Shown piece after piece: positions 36,336-45,960 of a DNA stretch of 64,000 nt. The DNA lies in NCBI GenBank assembly GCA_951799405.1, contig OX637344.1:13888001-13952000 (forward strand). The letters are read 5' to 3'. The translations under genes were made by a program, and so were the position numbers. Under the pieces are notes generated by a model. That model searched no databases, was not told where the DNA came from, and was given only the letters and a program-made list of their open reading frames with translations. The DNA comes from Agapetus fuscipes (taxonomy: Eukaryota > Arthropoda > Insecta > Trichoptera > Glossosomatidae). The first letter of the stretch is position 1, and every line of letters begins with the position of its first letter.

Positions 36336-36944
36336 TGAGATACAAAAAAATAATAATTCAAACAACTAGGTACCATGTATATTATTTATTCTTAAAATGG
36401 AGCATTTCATAAAAAAAAACTATTGAACTTTTGTAACGGGTAAAGAGAAAACAGCCTTACTCGACTACGTTTTAAAACTACCCACACGATTGATACAAGT
36501 GAGTCCTTTTCACTCAGTATAAAGTTGCTATGCTAACGTTGAAAATACAGCGCCTAAGTGATTGTGTACCTATACTAAAATGTAAGTTTGACTCGGCACA
36601 CTACTGTAAAAGGCCAGCACTAATCACGCTATGATCTGATAGTGATGTGCCGACCACCAATTAAAAAGCGCGCCATTTCTGCTTCCCCCTTCAGCGCCTG
36701 TGCTTCAGGCACATCACTAGCGGAGAGGTCGAGGGCGCGGCACAACAAATCGTTCAAAGATAGCTCGTCCATAGACAGCTCGTCCACCCGACATTTTGAG
36801 GTTAACGAAATTTCGGTCACACGCAATAAAAGCCCACAAACGGCTCCATCATAAAAAACTTGCTCCCCAAGAACCTTTGTAATAAATGCAGTTTTAATTA
36901 ATTATAGTTTTCTGTGATGAAGCTGTCTGTGGACCATATCACCA
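36336..36944. other. Mostly unassigned
   Basis: 36510-36562 is half of the CCCGGTATTTTCAACG MITE. 36640-36830 is slightly GC-richer with two TAGCTCGTCCA repeats, but no splice-flanked frame. Confidence 0.35.
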
Positions 36945-37365
36945 CCTTAAAGGTAATACTGAATAAGTGCTGATTCACTAATTTGGGAAATCGTGAATAA
37001 AACGTTTTATTGGGTGCAACTTTTTATAGTAAGTGAACTAACTGTCGGTGTTATGGCTGCGGGGATGAAGTCAGGTTATTTGGAACCGGATAACGTTGGT
37101 TCGAATCCCGCGACGGTAACTTCGACCCTGGTTCAACAGATGCCGTTGCATGCCCACAAGCTTCTGCTTCGCATGAAGACAACTGGGCAGGCAAAATAGG
37201 TTGGTGGATTGCATTCCTTTCCACAAATCTATTTTTTTTTAAATTGTAAGAAATTGCTCATGGAAAACTTCTAAACTACATGATTATCACACAATTTTTG
37301 TGTTATTTCTCGTAGAAAATAGGAAAAAATGTGCATTTATCTGAGAGACCCATGTTAGCTCAATA
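36945..37365. mobile_element. MITE-Z interrupted by SINE-C, right end lost
   Basis: ATCACCACCTTAAAGGTAAT start to AGTAAGTGAACTAAC (37040); resumes AAATTGCTCATGGAAAACTT (37250) to CATGTTAGCTCAATA. Confidence 0.65.
37042..37245 (+). mobile_element. SINE-C, near full length
   Basis: GTCGGTGTTATGGCTGCGGG, ATTTGGAACCGGATAACGTT, B box GGTTCGAATCCCGCG, ACTTCGACCCTGGTTCAACA, GGTGGATTGCATTCCTTTCC, CACAAATCTATTTTTTTT. Best copy of this family. Confidence 0.75.
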
Positions 37366-37549
37366 CAGTCGATGCTCAAAACCTCCTCATACCCGTCCTG
37401 TACCTATGTACTATGTGTCAGATGGAACCACAGCACATGCAAAACTATATATTTTCTCAAGTGGCGGAAAGCGTTACCGTGAAGTAAAAGCAACGGTTCG
37501 ACAGAACAAGAATCTCTAGATCAGAGACGTTTCATGGGTAGCGTAAAAA

Positions 37550-38005
37550 AAGAAGACCGTTCCGTCTAGTGGTAACGTTTCAGACTTGTAAATGGAAGGG
37601 GCTGGGGTTCGAATTCCGGCGGAGCACAAAGAATCATACCATTTACATTTTTAAATATGCTCTTCGTTGGGTTGAAAAATCCTATGCCTTTACCAAAGAC
37701 CGGTCACCAAAGGTCCATCCAACCTTACAGAAACTGGGTGTTGCTTGGGAATTAGCGCTTTCTATATCCCTCCTCGGGAGCTGGGAAACCCCCACTTCAA
37801 CTGAAAGTGGTTGGTGTGAGGCCGGCCCCCTTACCCGTAAAAATAAATAGGTCTCGAATCGCCACATGCGACCCCTTCGGGGATAACGCACGCAAGAAGT
37901 CACACTATATGTGTAGCTTAGTTGCGTTTTTTTTTTATAGCGACGACCAAGATTGCATAGGCTTCTTGAGGTGTGATTCACACAAAATAAATCATTCTAG
38001 TATGG
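37550..38005 (+). mobile_element. SINE-A with tail i, interrupted by a SINE-B 3' piece
   Basis: Head GACCGTTCCGTCTAGTGGTA, B box GGGTTCGAATTCCGG; the body breaks at GCGCTTTCTATA (37768) and resumes TTTATAGCGACGACCAAG (37934). Between lies SINE-B from GGGAGCTGGGAAACCCCCAC to AGTTGCG. Short TATA duplication. Confidence 0.75.
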
Positions 38006-38009
38006 TAGT

Positions 38010-38200
38010 AGGAGTGTGACCGAAATCTCGTTGACCGAAAGGGCGTGAGGACGACTTGTCTTGTGACCGAATTGTCAGTGATCGCTCTGACTGTGAAGTT
38101 ATCTGGGACCGAAACGTTGCATGACTGGATTGTCCGTGACCGATGTATCTGTGGACGAGTTATCTTTGGCCAATTTGCCGTGAAACCAGTCAAGGGTGCT
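38010..38200. repeat. Degenerate GTGACCGAAATCTC-type minisatellite
   Basis: Irregular 14-17 bp units around TGTGACCGAATTGTC, similar in style to the foldback arms at 14 and 15 kb but with a different unit. No inverted partner arm found. Confidence 0.5.
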
Positions 38201-38486
38201 TCGGAAAATGCGATGCCTAGCAGAAAAGCGAGAGGCCCTCTTAGGAGTAGCAGGCTCTTCTCTGTGTATTAGAGACGATCAATGGATATTAAAACAGACT
38301 TCAGTGTTTCGTTTTTCCTGAAACAAACATCCTAAGATAATGGCCAATCGCCAAGTAATCACAAACTGCCGATAATTTCAGAGGGTTAGGGTTCGATCCC
38401 CGTCGAAGAAGCAACTCTTTAGTGTCATCTACGGGTCGTAAAAGCCTTATTTTGTTTCGTAACCTGTATATCGATACCTTATTATA
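38201..38486. other. Unassigned stretch
   Basis: No feature supported. Confidence 0.35.
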
Positions 38487-38985
38487 TGACCGGTCCGTAG
38501 CTCAGTGGTAACACTGCGGACTCTGAATGGGAAAGTTGTGGGATCGATTCTCGGCGGAGCACAAACAAATATCATTTATATTTTCAAATTTGCTCTTCGC
38601 CGGGTTGAAGAATTCATAAAACCTTTACCAATGACCGGTCACCAAAGGTCCATCCAGCCTTACAGCAACTGGGTCTTGCTTGAGAATTGGCACTTTGTAG
38701 CGACGACGATCAAGCTCGTAAAAAGGTCGATGGCTCAATTGGTAGAATGCTTGCATTCCATGCCGAGAGCAAGGGTACGATCTCAAAGGTGTACTTAGCC
38801 TTCACAAGAAATGAGAACCATTCCCTCCGGGAGCTGGGAAACCCCCACTTCAACTGAAAGTGGTTGGTGTGAGGCCGGCTTCCTTACCTGTAAAAATAAA
38901 TAGGTCCCGAAGCGCCACATGCGACCCCTTCGGGGCTAGCGCAGGCAAGAAGTTACACTATATGTGTAGCTTAGTTGCGTTTTTT
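38487..38985 (+). mobile_element. Composite SINE-A/SINE-B
   Basis: SINE-A 38487-38714 (GACCGGTCCGTAGCTCAGTG; B box GGATCGATTCTCGG), junction GATCAAGCTCGTAAAAAGG, then SINE-B 38715-38985 (TCGATGGCTCAATTGGTAGA ... GTGTGAGGCCGGC ... AGCTTAGTTGCG). Same SINE-B internal deletion as the 34.1 kb composite. Confidence 0.85.
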
Positions 38986-38989
38986 TATC

Positions 38990-39297
38990 AGACACTCAGA
39001 TCCACGGGCGATGGAGCAGTCAATTTGGTTCAGCCACGCCGTCAAATTCGTACAAATTTCGGAGACCGCGCTTTCCGTGTTGCGGGTCCGGTGGAGTGGA
39101 ACAGACTGCCACCCGGAGTGAAGAACTCCAAATCTGTGGGTGTATTTCGCGGAGCACTCGAGACACACCTTTTTTAGAAAGTCTTATCCATGATCGGAGA
39201 GGGCCCTTGAGGTGTGACACACACAAAAACGGCGCTCTCTTCTCATTTGTAATTTAAAATAAATTAGCCTGATATTATTATACTTATTATTATTAAG
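38990..39297 (+). mobile_element. LINE-T1 3' end, better copy
   Basis: Open frame encodes RSTGDGAVNLVQPRRQIRTN, FGDRAFRVAGPVEWNRLPPG, VKNSKSVGVFRGALETHLF then stop; 3' UTR GAGGGCCCTTGAGGTGTGAC, ACACAAAAACGGCGCTCT, AATAAATTAGCCTGATATTA. Its UTR is the match for SINE-A tail i. Confidence 0.85.
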
Positions 39298-39474
39298 TGT
39301 TGCAGGGTGTATGTTCATTTGAGATTTGGGTTTTTATGTTGTGGGTTTACATACGGCATATACAAGCGCGCAATTTAAAGTGCCTGCTTGTGAAAATGCA
39401 AATAACGTGAATCCCCACATTATTTGCATCTTTGCAACTCTTTCTTTGCAACTTAGATTAGATTAGATTAAATG
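39298..39474 (+). repeat. Fam-P repeat, 5'-truncated
   Basis: GTTGCAGGGTGTATGTTCAT to three TTAGAT units; ACTCTTTCTTTGCA duplicates part of the end. Confidence 0.75.
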
Positions 39475-39666
39475 TTTAACTGAATAGGTGGCGTATTTAA
39501 CGAACATGCGTGAAAATCCTCTAGCTTAGAAGTTTTTCATGACCACATACTTAAATCTAGTTCACTTACTATGAGAAGTTACTCGTAATAAAATGTTTTA
39601 TCCACGGTTTCTCAAATCAAAGCGAATAAGCACTTATTCAGTTTTACCTTTAAAGTGGCGATCTGT
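39475..39666. mobile_element. MITE-Z, left end trimmed
   Basis: TTTAACTGAATAGGTGGCGT to CACTTATTCAGTTTTACCTT, TAAAGTGGCGAT. Confidence 0.65.
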
Positions 39667-39802
39667 ATATTATATTAAATTTTCGTTTGCAAAACGAAGT
39701 TGCCCATTACAATTTTACTCACAAAAATAAGGTACTTACCTATTGTACGCATGACATTAACTATCCAATGTTAGGAAAATACTATATGGCTATTTTTAAA
39801 AG

Positions 39803-40320
39803 ACCGGTCCGTAGTCTAGTGGTAACGCTTTGGACTCGTTCATGAAGATCGTGGGTTCGAATCCCCACAAAAGCAGAGCAAAGGAGCACAAAAAATATAA
39901 CGTTTATATTTTCAAAACTGCTCTTCGCTGGGTTGGAAAATTCAATGCCTTTAGCAAAGATCGGTCACAATAGGTTCATCAAGCCTTACAGCGATTGGGT
40001 GTTGCTTGAGAATTGGCGCTTTATAGCGATAATCAAGCTCGTAAAAAGTCCGGTCGATTGCTCAGTTCGTAGAATGCGCATTCCATGCCGAGAGCAAGGG
40101 TTCGATTTCCACCGAGGGTGTCAGAAATGATTTCCCGTTTCGGTAGACCCAAAATAAATTTCCAGCCCCCTTAGGAGCTGGGAAACCCTTACTTTTTAAC
40201 TAAAGTAGTGAGGCCGACCCCCTTACCCGTAAAAATAAATAGATCCCGAATCACCAAATGCGACCCCTTCAAGGATAATGCAGGCAAGTAGTTATACTAT
40301 ATGTGTAGCTTAGTTGCGTT
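39803..40320 (+). mobile_element. Composite SINE-A/SINE-B
   Basis: SINE-A 39803-40045 (GACCGGTCCGTAGTCTAGTG; B box GGGTTCGAATCCCC), junction AATCAAGCTCGTAAAAAGTC, SINE-B 40050-40320 (CCGGTCGATTGCTCAGTTCG; GGGTTCGATTTCCACC; through AGCTTAGTTGCGTT). Here SINE-B keeps the GTGTCAGAAATGATTTCCC block, so this junction differs from 34.1 and 38.5 kb. Confidence 0.8.
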
Positions 40321-40745
40321 GGAAGAATATGTTGTTTCTTTCTACTAAATATCTATTAAGGAGAGTGGCGTACAAGGTCTGCTTAACTGTATTTAAGTCC
40401 TCGCAGAACATTGCGCCACTGTATGTCTCAGAGCTATGTGTGGGGGGCACAGTAGAGGGTAGGCGGGGTACTCTGAGATCTGCATGCAGTACTGCTGTGA
40501 ATAGATTCAGGGTTCCCTGCAGAAGCAACATGGCCAATTATTTAGATCGTGCCTTTTGCATTGCTGGCCCTCTGCTGTGGAATGCCTTACCACACAAGCT
40601 GAGAGCTGTGGAGAGTACGAATGCATTTAAATCGGGATTAAAGACATGCTTGTTCAGGAGGGGCTATGGCTCTGCAGTGCCCTTGCAGTGAATTCACAAA
40701 ACGGCACTAAAAATATTGTCAATTTATTATTATTATTATTTATTA
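40320..40745 (+). mobile_element. L2-like LINE C-terminal fragment, ATT tail
   Basis: Open frame to TGA at 40689: RRVAYKVCLTVFKSSQNIAP, LYVSELCVGG, TLRSACSTAVNRFRVPCRS, YLDRAFCIAGPLLWNALPHK, AFKSGLKTCLFRRG. 3' end ACAAAACGGCACTAAAAATA then ATT repeats. A distinct family from the CATCAT-tailed one. Confidence 0.85.
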
Positions 40746-40752
40746 AACATCA

Positions 40753-41008
40753 TTTATCCCTTTACTTATAGGTTGGTATGAGGCTGACCACACATGCTGT
40801 AAAAAATGTTTCACTTTGCCAATGACACCCCTGTTGCAGGAAAGGACGGCAAAAGTTGCTGAGCTTAAAAGTTCCTTTGAGTTTTGGTTTTTGAATTGTA
40901 TACATAAGTACACATGCAGCGTTTGTAAGCAAGAGTTTACATGTGTTTGTTTGTGGGCATGCATTTAATATGAACTTTAAATATCTTTGCAACTTAGATT
41001 AGATAAAA
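40753..41008 (+). repeat. Fam-P repeat, full length
   Basis: TCCCTTTACTTATAGGTTGG start; tail TTAGATTAGAT. Confidence 0.8.
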
Positions 41009-41239
41009 AAATTATGGTTTGTGTATTAACACTGTGAAAATTCATTTTGATTGATTAATTATTTTTGTTTTTTAAAAAACAAATATTTAATTAAACACTG
41101 TTTATTTTTAAAAAATTAAAAATTAATTTTAATTACAAATTACGAACGTTTTCGATCCTATAGATCAGTGGTTCCCAAACTTTAAATTTCGCGTACCACT
41201 AATGAAATTATAAATCAGTGGCGTACCACTGAAGTGCAA

Positions 41240-41582
41240 CGCAAAAACGCAAAAAAAAAAAAAACGCAACTAAGCTACACATATAGTGTAACTTCTTGCC
41301 GCGTTATCCCCGAAGGGGTCGCATGTGGCGAGTTGAACCTATTTATTTTTACAGGTAAGGGCCTTACGCCAACCACTTCAGTTGAAGTGGGGGTTTCCCA
41401 GCTCCCGAGGGGGCTGGTACTCATTTCTTGTGAAGGCTGAGTAAACCTTGCCGGTATTTTTATTATGGGGTTTGAAAAAACACCGAAATAGGAAATCATT
41501 TCTGACACCCTCCTCGGAGGGATTCGAACCCGAACTTACGGGGTAGAATGCAAGCGCTCTACCAACTGAGCTATCGACCGGA
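41240..41582 (-). mobile_element. SINE-B nested in the hAT element
   Basis: AACGCAACTAAGCTACACAT to CAACTGAGCTATCGACCGG, complete including B-box inverse GGGATTCGAACCCG. Best full-length SINE-B (about 340 bp). Confidence 0.85.
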
Positions 41583-41955
41583 CCAGTTAAACAACAACGT
41601 TAAAAAAAACATTCAAATGGTAAAGTAATAAAAACTGTAACTGTTAATGAAAACATTATGCTTATTTATTTAATATAGAAAAAAAATACAAAACTCTTAG
41701 TGCAGGGGTGTCCAACATAATATTGTGGAGGGCCAGATTTATTATTTTTGTAATCGTGGCGGGACAGGCCTGTCTTAGTCTGAAAAATGGTGCTGCATGT
41801 TCGAAACAAAAGAGGAAATATTTGGCTCAGTTGTACTGAACTTGAAGCGCGAAATTGAAAAACGTTTTATCTTATTATTTACTATGTATTTCTTATGGCC
41901 ATGGCTGCTTGCGTACCACCTTGAGAAGCGTCGCGTACCACTGGTGGTACGCGTA

Positions 41956-42875
41956 GGGTCAGTGTGGCAACAGTGGATCATTTTTTTTCAAATGCACAGA
42001 ATTATTGTTGTATAAATGCGATCAATTTACAACTTTTATCAAACGGTTGATAAATTAAGTACCTACCACTTGTTCAAAGAGCTCCATCTTTTTTATCCAA
42101 TAAATACAGAGATATTTTGCATTTAGTGAAAAATGGAAAATGATCCACTGTGTACCCTATGGTGTACACAGTGGATCAAACAATAAAAAGCCAGATTACT
42201 TGTATTTCAAAAAAACATATGTATAAGACAGAAATCTTTTTTTCTGTTATACATCAATTTTAATCAAACGGAACAAAATAACATTAAATAAGTGGATGAT
42301 AATCCAGGAAAAAAACACATTGAAGAAGTAACAAGAATATTGACGGGCATTGCTGCGTCTTCCGAGGTAAACGCAACTATGCTACACATATAGTGTAACT
42401 TCTTTCTGCGTTCTTCCCAAAGGGTCGCATGTGGTGAGTGGAATCTATTTAGATTTACAGGTAAGATGATCCACTATGTAACCTATGATGTTGATCCACT
42501 GTGTACCCCTTTCGACAAATTTCTTTTGGGGCAGCAATTTATGTATTTCACTTTGAACAAAGTAATGAGGTAATGTTATAATGGAAGAAGAATTATTGTT
42601 AATGAGGATAAATAAATAAATTCTAGCCGAACTTCAATACTTTAAAAATAAGAAGACAACAAAGCGAAGCTTAATTTTTTACTTTTGACTGTCGGAAACA
42701 CATTTTGTTACTCAGCACAACCAAGCTGCATTGAAGTAGGACTCTGATTAGTTCAGACATGTTCAGACATGAGCACCATGCCAGGGTGTAAGCAATAGCC
42801 CTGTATAACTACTCATCTGGAAGAAACTGCCCTGATCCACTGTACCCACATGATCCACTGTTACCACATTGACCC
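41956..42875. mobile_element. TA-flanked DNA element nested in the hAT element
   Basis: GGGTCAGTGTGGCAACAGTG at left; right-end inverse GGGTCAATGTGGTAACAGTG; TA on both sides (41954-41955, 42876-42877). TGATCCACTGTGTACCC-type subterminal repeats occur at least six times at both ends. Removing it restores the hAT subterminal sequence. The TA target suggests Tc1/mariner-like or a similar superfamily. No transposase found. Confidence 0.7.
42370..42466 (-). repeat. SINE-B 3' fragment, third nesting level
   Basis: AACGCAACTATGCTACACAT, GTGTAACTTCTTTCTGCG, GGTCGCATGTGGTGAG, lying inside the TA-flanked element. Confidence 0.7.
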
Positions 42876-43394
42876 TACCATAGTTTGGGAACCACTGCTA
42901 TAGATCATCATCAGGTAAGATTACATTACATTAGATTGTAATCTATAGATGAGATAAGATTAGATTTAAAGTAGAGTGCGTAGTTACTATAAAGTATAGC
43001 CGGTATAATTTCCATAAATAATAAATGGGAAATTATTTTTCCATGGAAAAAATTGACGAGTGTGGGAACCCAAGCACCCTGCACTGTCCAGCAAGTGCGT
43101 CAGACAAAAACACTTTCCAAGGGTGAATTAAATTATTCTTTAAGGGAAACGTGTATAATGTATACATCGATGCCTTAAAGGTAAAACGGTATAAGTGACA
43201 TATTAAGCTAACATGGATTTCTCAGATAAATGCACATTTTCCCTATTTTCATTAAAGAAGTGTGAAAATCATGTAGTTTAGAAGTTTTTCATGATCACTC
43301 ATTTGTATTTATTATTAATTTTGGTTAATTTTGTATTTCATATTTGGTTTTAATGTTTATCCATTTGTTTATGTCTTCAATGTTATTTGTTTTA

Positions 43395-43648
43395 TATTCC
43401 TTGACTTATAGGTTGGTATGCGGCTGACCACCCATGCTGTAGAAAACGCTTCACTTTGCCAATGTCACCCCTGTTTCAGGGAAGGTCGGCAAGAGTTGCA
43501 GGGTGTATGTCCATTTGAGATTTGGTTTTTATATTGTAGGTTCACATACGGCATGCGCAAGCGCGAACTTGTACGTGTCTGCTTGTGATAATGCATGTAA
43601 TGTGAATCCCCAATGTTACATATCTTTGCAACTTAGATTAGATTAGAT
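43395..43648 (+). repeat. Fam-P repeat, full length
   Basis: TTCCTTGACTTATAGGTTGG start, three TTAGAT units, then seven bases to the next copy. Confidence 0.8.
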
Positions 43649-43655
43649 AAGACTA

Positions 43656-43910
43656 TTCCTTGACTTATAGGTTGCTAGTAGGCTGACCACCCATGCTGTA
43701 GAAAACGCTTCACTTTGCCAATGTCACCCCTGTTTCAGGGAAGATCGGCAAAAGTTGTAGGGTTTATGTTCATTTGTGGTTTGGTTTTGATTTGTAAGTA
43801 CACATTCAGCATTTTTAAGCGCGAATTTACACGTGTCTGTTTGTGGGCATGCATTTGATATGAGATTTGAATGTTGATATATCTTTGCAACTTACACATA
43901 GATTATTATT
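43656..43910 (+). repeat. Fam-P repeat, tandem second copy
   Basis: TTCCTTGACTTATAGGTTGC start. Belongs to the subfamily with GCATTTTTAAGCGCGAATTT and GGGCATGCATTTG, unlike its neighbour, so the pair arose by two insertions rather than duplication. Confidence 0.8.
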
Positions 43911-44049
43911 ATTATAGATTTCCATATATTTATCTCGTTTACTATAAGAAAATGCATCCAATGAAACGCTTTTTCTGCAATTTCTCCAATAAGTAAATCA
44001 GCACTTATTTAGTTCTACTTTTCAGGTGGCGATTAGTTCCTAGACTAAT

Positions 44050-44345
44050 ATATGAGTCGGTTAGAAACAAAGGCAGCAATACAACCAAGCACATGCTAGA
44101 ACTGTAGGGCTCAATCCCCATCAATAGTGACGGAAATTATTCCCCATTTCAGTGTTCATTTTAAACTCAAAATTCAAATACCGGCAAGGTTTTTCTCGGC
44201 TTTCACAAATAAAAACTAACTGGGAAATAAAAGAGCTTGTCGTAAGGCTGACCCTCTTACTTGTGAACAAAAAACAAACACGGCACATGTGACTCATTCG
44301 ACGGCAAAGCGGTAAGAAGTTGCACTATTAGTGGCGTACATAACG
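44050..44345 (+). repeat. SINE-B, degraded
   Basis: ATGAGTCGGTTAGAAACAAA... then ATTCCCCATTTCAGTGTTCA, ACCGGCAAGGTTTTTCTCGG, GTGACTCATTCGACGGCAAA, GTAAGAAGTTGCACTATTAG follow the SINE-B order. Confidence 0.5.
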
Positions 44346-44504
44346 TATCTTCGAGGTTCACACACAGAACAAAGTTTATTTTTATTAAAAGTTAGGTTTT
44401 TCAATTTTATTGATTGTAGAGGCATTAACTTTGTAATCGTTCATCATTAATGATAAAAGAAAAACAGCTTTGTTTTCGATTACGTGAGTATTTATTTTTA
44501 TATA

Positions 44505-44546
44505 CCACAACCGGTTTCGCAAACATCCGTTTGCATCGTCAGGTGG
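44505..44546 (-). ncRNA. Hammerhead ribozyme, minus arm
   Basis: Stem I CCAC/GTGG, CTGACGA (allowed CTGANGA core), stem II GCAAAC/GTTTGC with GGAT loop, GAA, palindromic ACCGGT stem III, T at the cleavage position. All core positions intact. Confidence 0.8.
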
Positions 44547-44562
44547 ATCAATTAATACTCAC

Positions 44563-44604
44563 CCACCTGACGATGCAAACGGATGTTTACGAAACCGGTT
44601 GTGG
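44563..44604 (+). ncRNA. Hammerhead ribozyme, plus arm
   Basis: Same as the minus arm except stem II GCAAAC/GTTTAC, which introduces one mismatch next to the GAA. Confidence 0.75.
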
Positions 44605-44664
44605 TATATAAAAATAAATACTCACGTAATCGAAAACAAAGCTGTTTTTCTTTTATCGTTAGGT

Positions 44665-44762
44665 TTTTCTTTTGTAAATCCGTATGCAGCATGTGTAAGA
44701 GTGAACTTCATTGCTAGTAGTGTAAATCTTCAATATTAGTATTTCTTTGCAACTTAGATTAA
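44665..44762 (+). repeat. Fam-P 3' fragment
   Basis: TTTTGTAAATCCGTATGCAG, CATGTGTAAGAGTGAACTTC, TTTGCAACTTAGATT. Confidence 0.55.
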
Positions 44763-44791
44763 AGATTTGAGAGTAGAAGACTGCCATAAAT

Positions 44792-45045
44792 CGGCCGGGC
44801 CGTTGTCTAGTCACTAAAAGATACCATTTACATATATTTTCGAATATGCTCCTCCCTGGTTTAAAAAATCAAATACCTTTACCAAAGACCGGTCACCAAA
44901 GGTCCATCCAGCCTTATATTGGGTCTTGCTTAAGAATTTGCGCTTTTTTGAGCGACGACCAAACTCGCAAAGGGCTCTTGAAGTGTGATTCACACAAAAG
45001 CAGCGATCACCAAATAAATCATCCTAATGTTATTATTATAAATCT
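44792..45045 (+). mobile_element. SINE-A with tail module i, head partly deleted
   Basis: GGCCGGGCCGTTGTCTAGTC then jumps past the B box to ACCATTTACATATATTTTCG; tail GCAAAGGGCTCTTGAAGTGT, AGCGATCACCAAATAAATCA. Confidence 0.7.
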
Positions 45046-45448
45046 TCAATACAAAATGAGAGTTTTTTTTTAAATGTATTCGTACATAGTTTAAATTTAC
45101 AATCCTAGGCTGTGTTTTACTCGGTGGCTGGTGCGATTTTTTTGGCAATGTAAAAAAGCGAATGCTGTGAAAATAAATAAAAAATGAAATAATCCTGAAA
45201 AACCTGAAACACGTCGTTTCATATTCACGCAACATTAGCCGCCTCTAAACGAATATCAAGGTGATTTCACAAACGTTACTTTATTTTTTTTGCAAAAAAA
45301 AACATTCGCAAGAAAAATTATTCAACCGCCCCTGCTAAAACACCGTTCAGACCAGAAAAAGTGGTAAGTTGAAAGTCTTAAGTGGCAGTAAAAATGGTGA
45401 TGATAATTTGAATAAAGCATGTATCTACATTACCAACATATCTACATA
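45046..45448. other. Unassigned stretch
   Basis: AT-rich; no feature supported up to the Penelope-like target duplication. Confidence 0.35.
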
Positions 45449-45456
45449 AAATATAC

Positions 45457-45960
45457 ATGGACCACTTTGAAAATAACTTGTTTAAATCAGCAAACCAATT
45501 ATTAAAATGTATATTTACCTACCACAGATATGTAGACGACATTCTGTATGTATGGACAGGTACTCGCAGACAGCTGGATGGTTTTTTTGAATACTTAAAT
45601 TCAATTAACAATAACTTACAATTCACTATGGAAGTCCCGACAGAGAATAAAATTAACTTCTTGGATTTGACTATGACTATAACCAATAATAAATTTACAT
45701 TTCATATTTTCAGGAAACCAACTTACACAGATGCCATCATCCATGCATCCTCCAACCACCCACTGTCACACAAAATGGCAGTTTTCCATTCGATGATACA
45801 TAGACTTTTAACAATACCCCTTGGAAAAGAGGCATATGGTATTGAAGTAAGGACAATAAAGACCATAGCCAGTAACAATGGCAATGACACATCAATAATT
45901 GATAACATTATCCACTCCAAAAAAGAAAAACTATGTACAATAAGTATATATACCCACACT
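45457..45960 (+). pseudogene. Penelope-like reverse transcriptase, C-terminal part
   Basis: Frame from the truncation point: MDHFENNLFKSANQ, then FTYHRYVDDILYVWTG (the YVDD catalytic box), LDGFFEYLNSINNNLQFTME, KINFLDLTMTI, FRKPTYTDAIIHASSNHPLS, HKMAVFHSMIHRLL. These are blocks typical of Penelope-like transcriptases (YVDD followed by FLDL and RKPT-T). The domain's N-terminal half is missing. A frameshift near 45940 separates it from the endonuclease; beyond it the frame is nonsense to a stop at 46078. Confidence 0.88.

Larger units (their letters stand above)
41166..42897. mobile_element. hAT-like element, 1.73 kb, non-autonomous
   Basis: CAGTGGTTCCCAAACTTTAA at left and AGTTTGGGAACCACTG at right. 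The exact 8 bp duplication CTATAGAT lies at 41158-41165 and 42898-42905. Subterminal GCGTACCAC repeats follow. Both the end sequence and the 8 bp duplication are diagnostic of hAT. No transposase frame; much of the inside is later insertions (SINE-B at 41240, a TA-flanked element at 41956). Confidence 0.9.
43173..44033. mobile_element. MITE-Z split by two Fam-P copies
   Basis: Left 43173-43300 (CCTTAAAGGTAAAACGGTAT to AAGTTTTTCATGATCACTC), right 43915-44033 (TCGTTTACTATAAGAAAATG to TCAGGTGGCGATT). Confidence 0.65.
44452..44657. repeat. 95 bp arm palindrome of two head-to-head hammerheads
   Basis: Arms 44452-44546 and 44563-44657 are inverse copies with one mismatch; loop 16 nt (ATCAATTAATACTCAC). 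Each arm holds a 42 nt hammerhead core followed by GTATATAAAAATAAATACTC, ACGTAATCG and a TTTTTCTTTTATC end. Looks like two Penelope-like termini joined back to back. Confidence 0.9.

Noticed and set aside
36642..36854. Possible small exon (70 codons, both strands open)
   Set aside because: No acceptor/donor pair bounding it and no recognisable domain; composition only slightly different from flanks.
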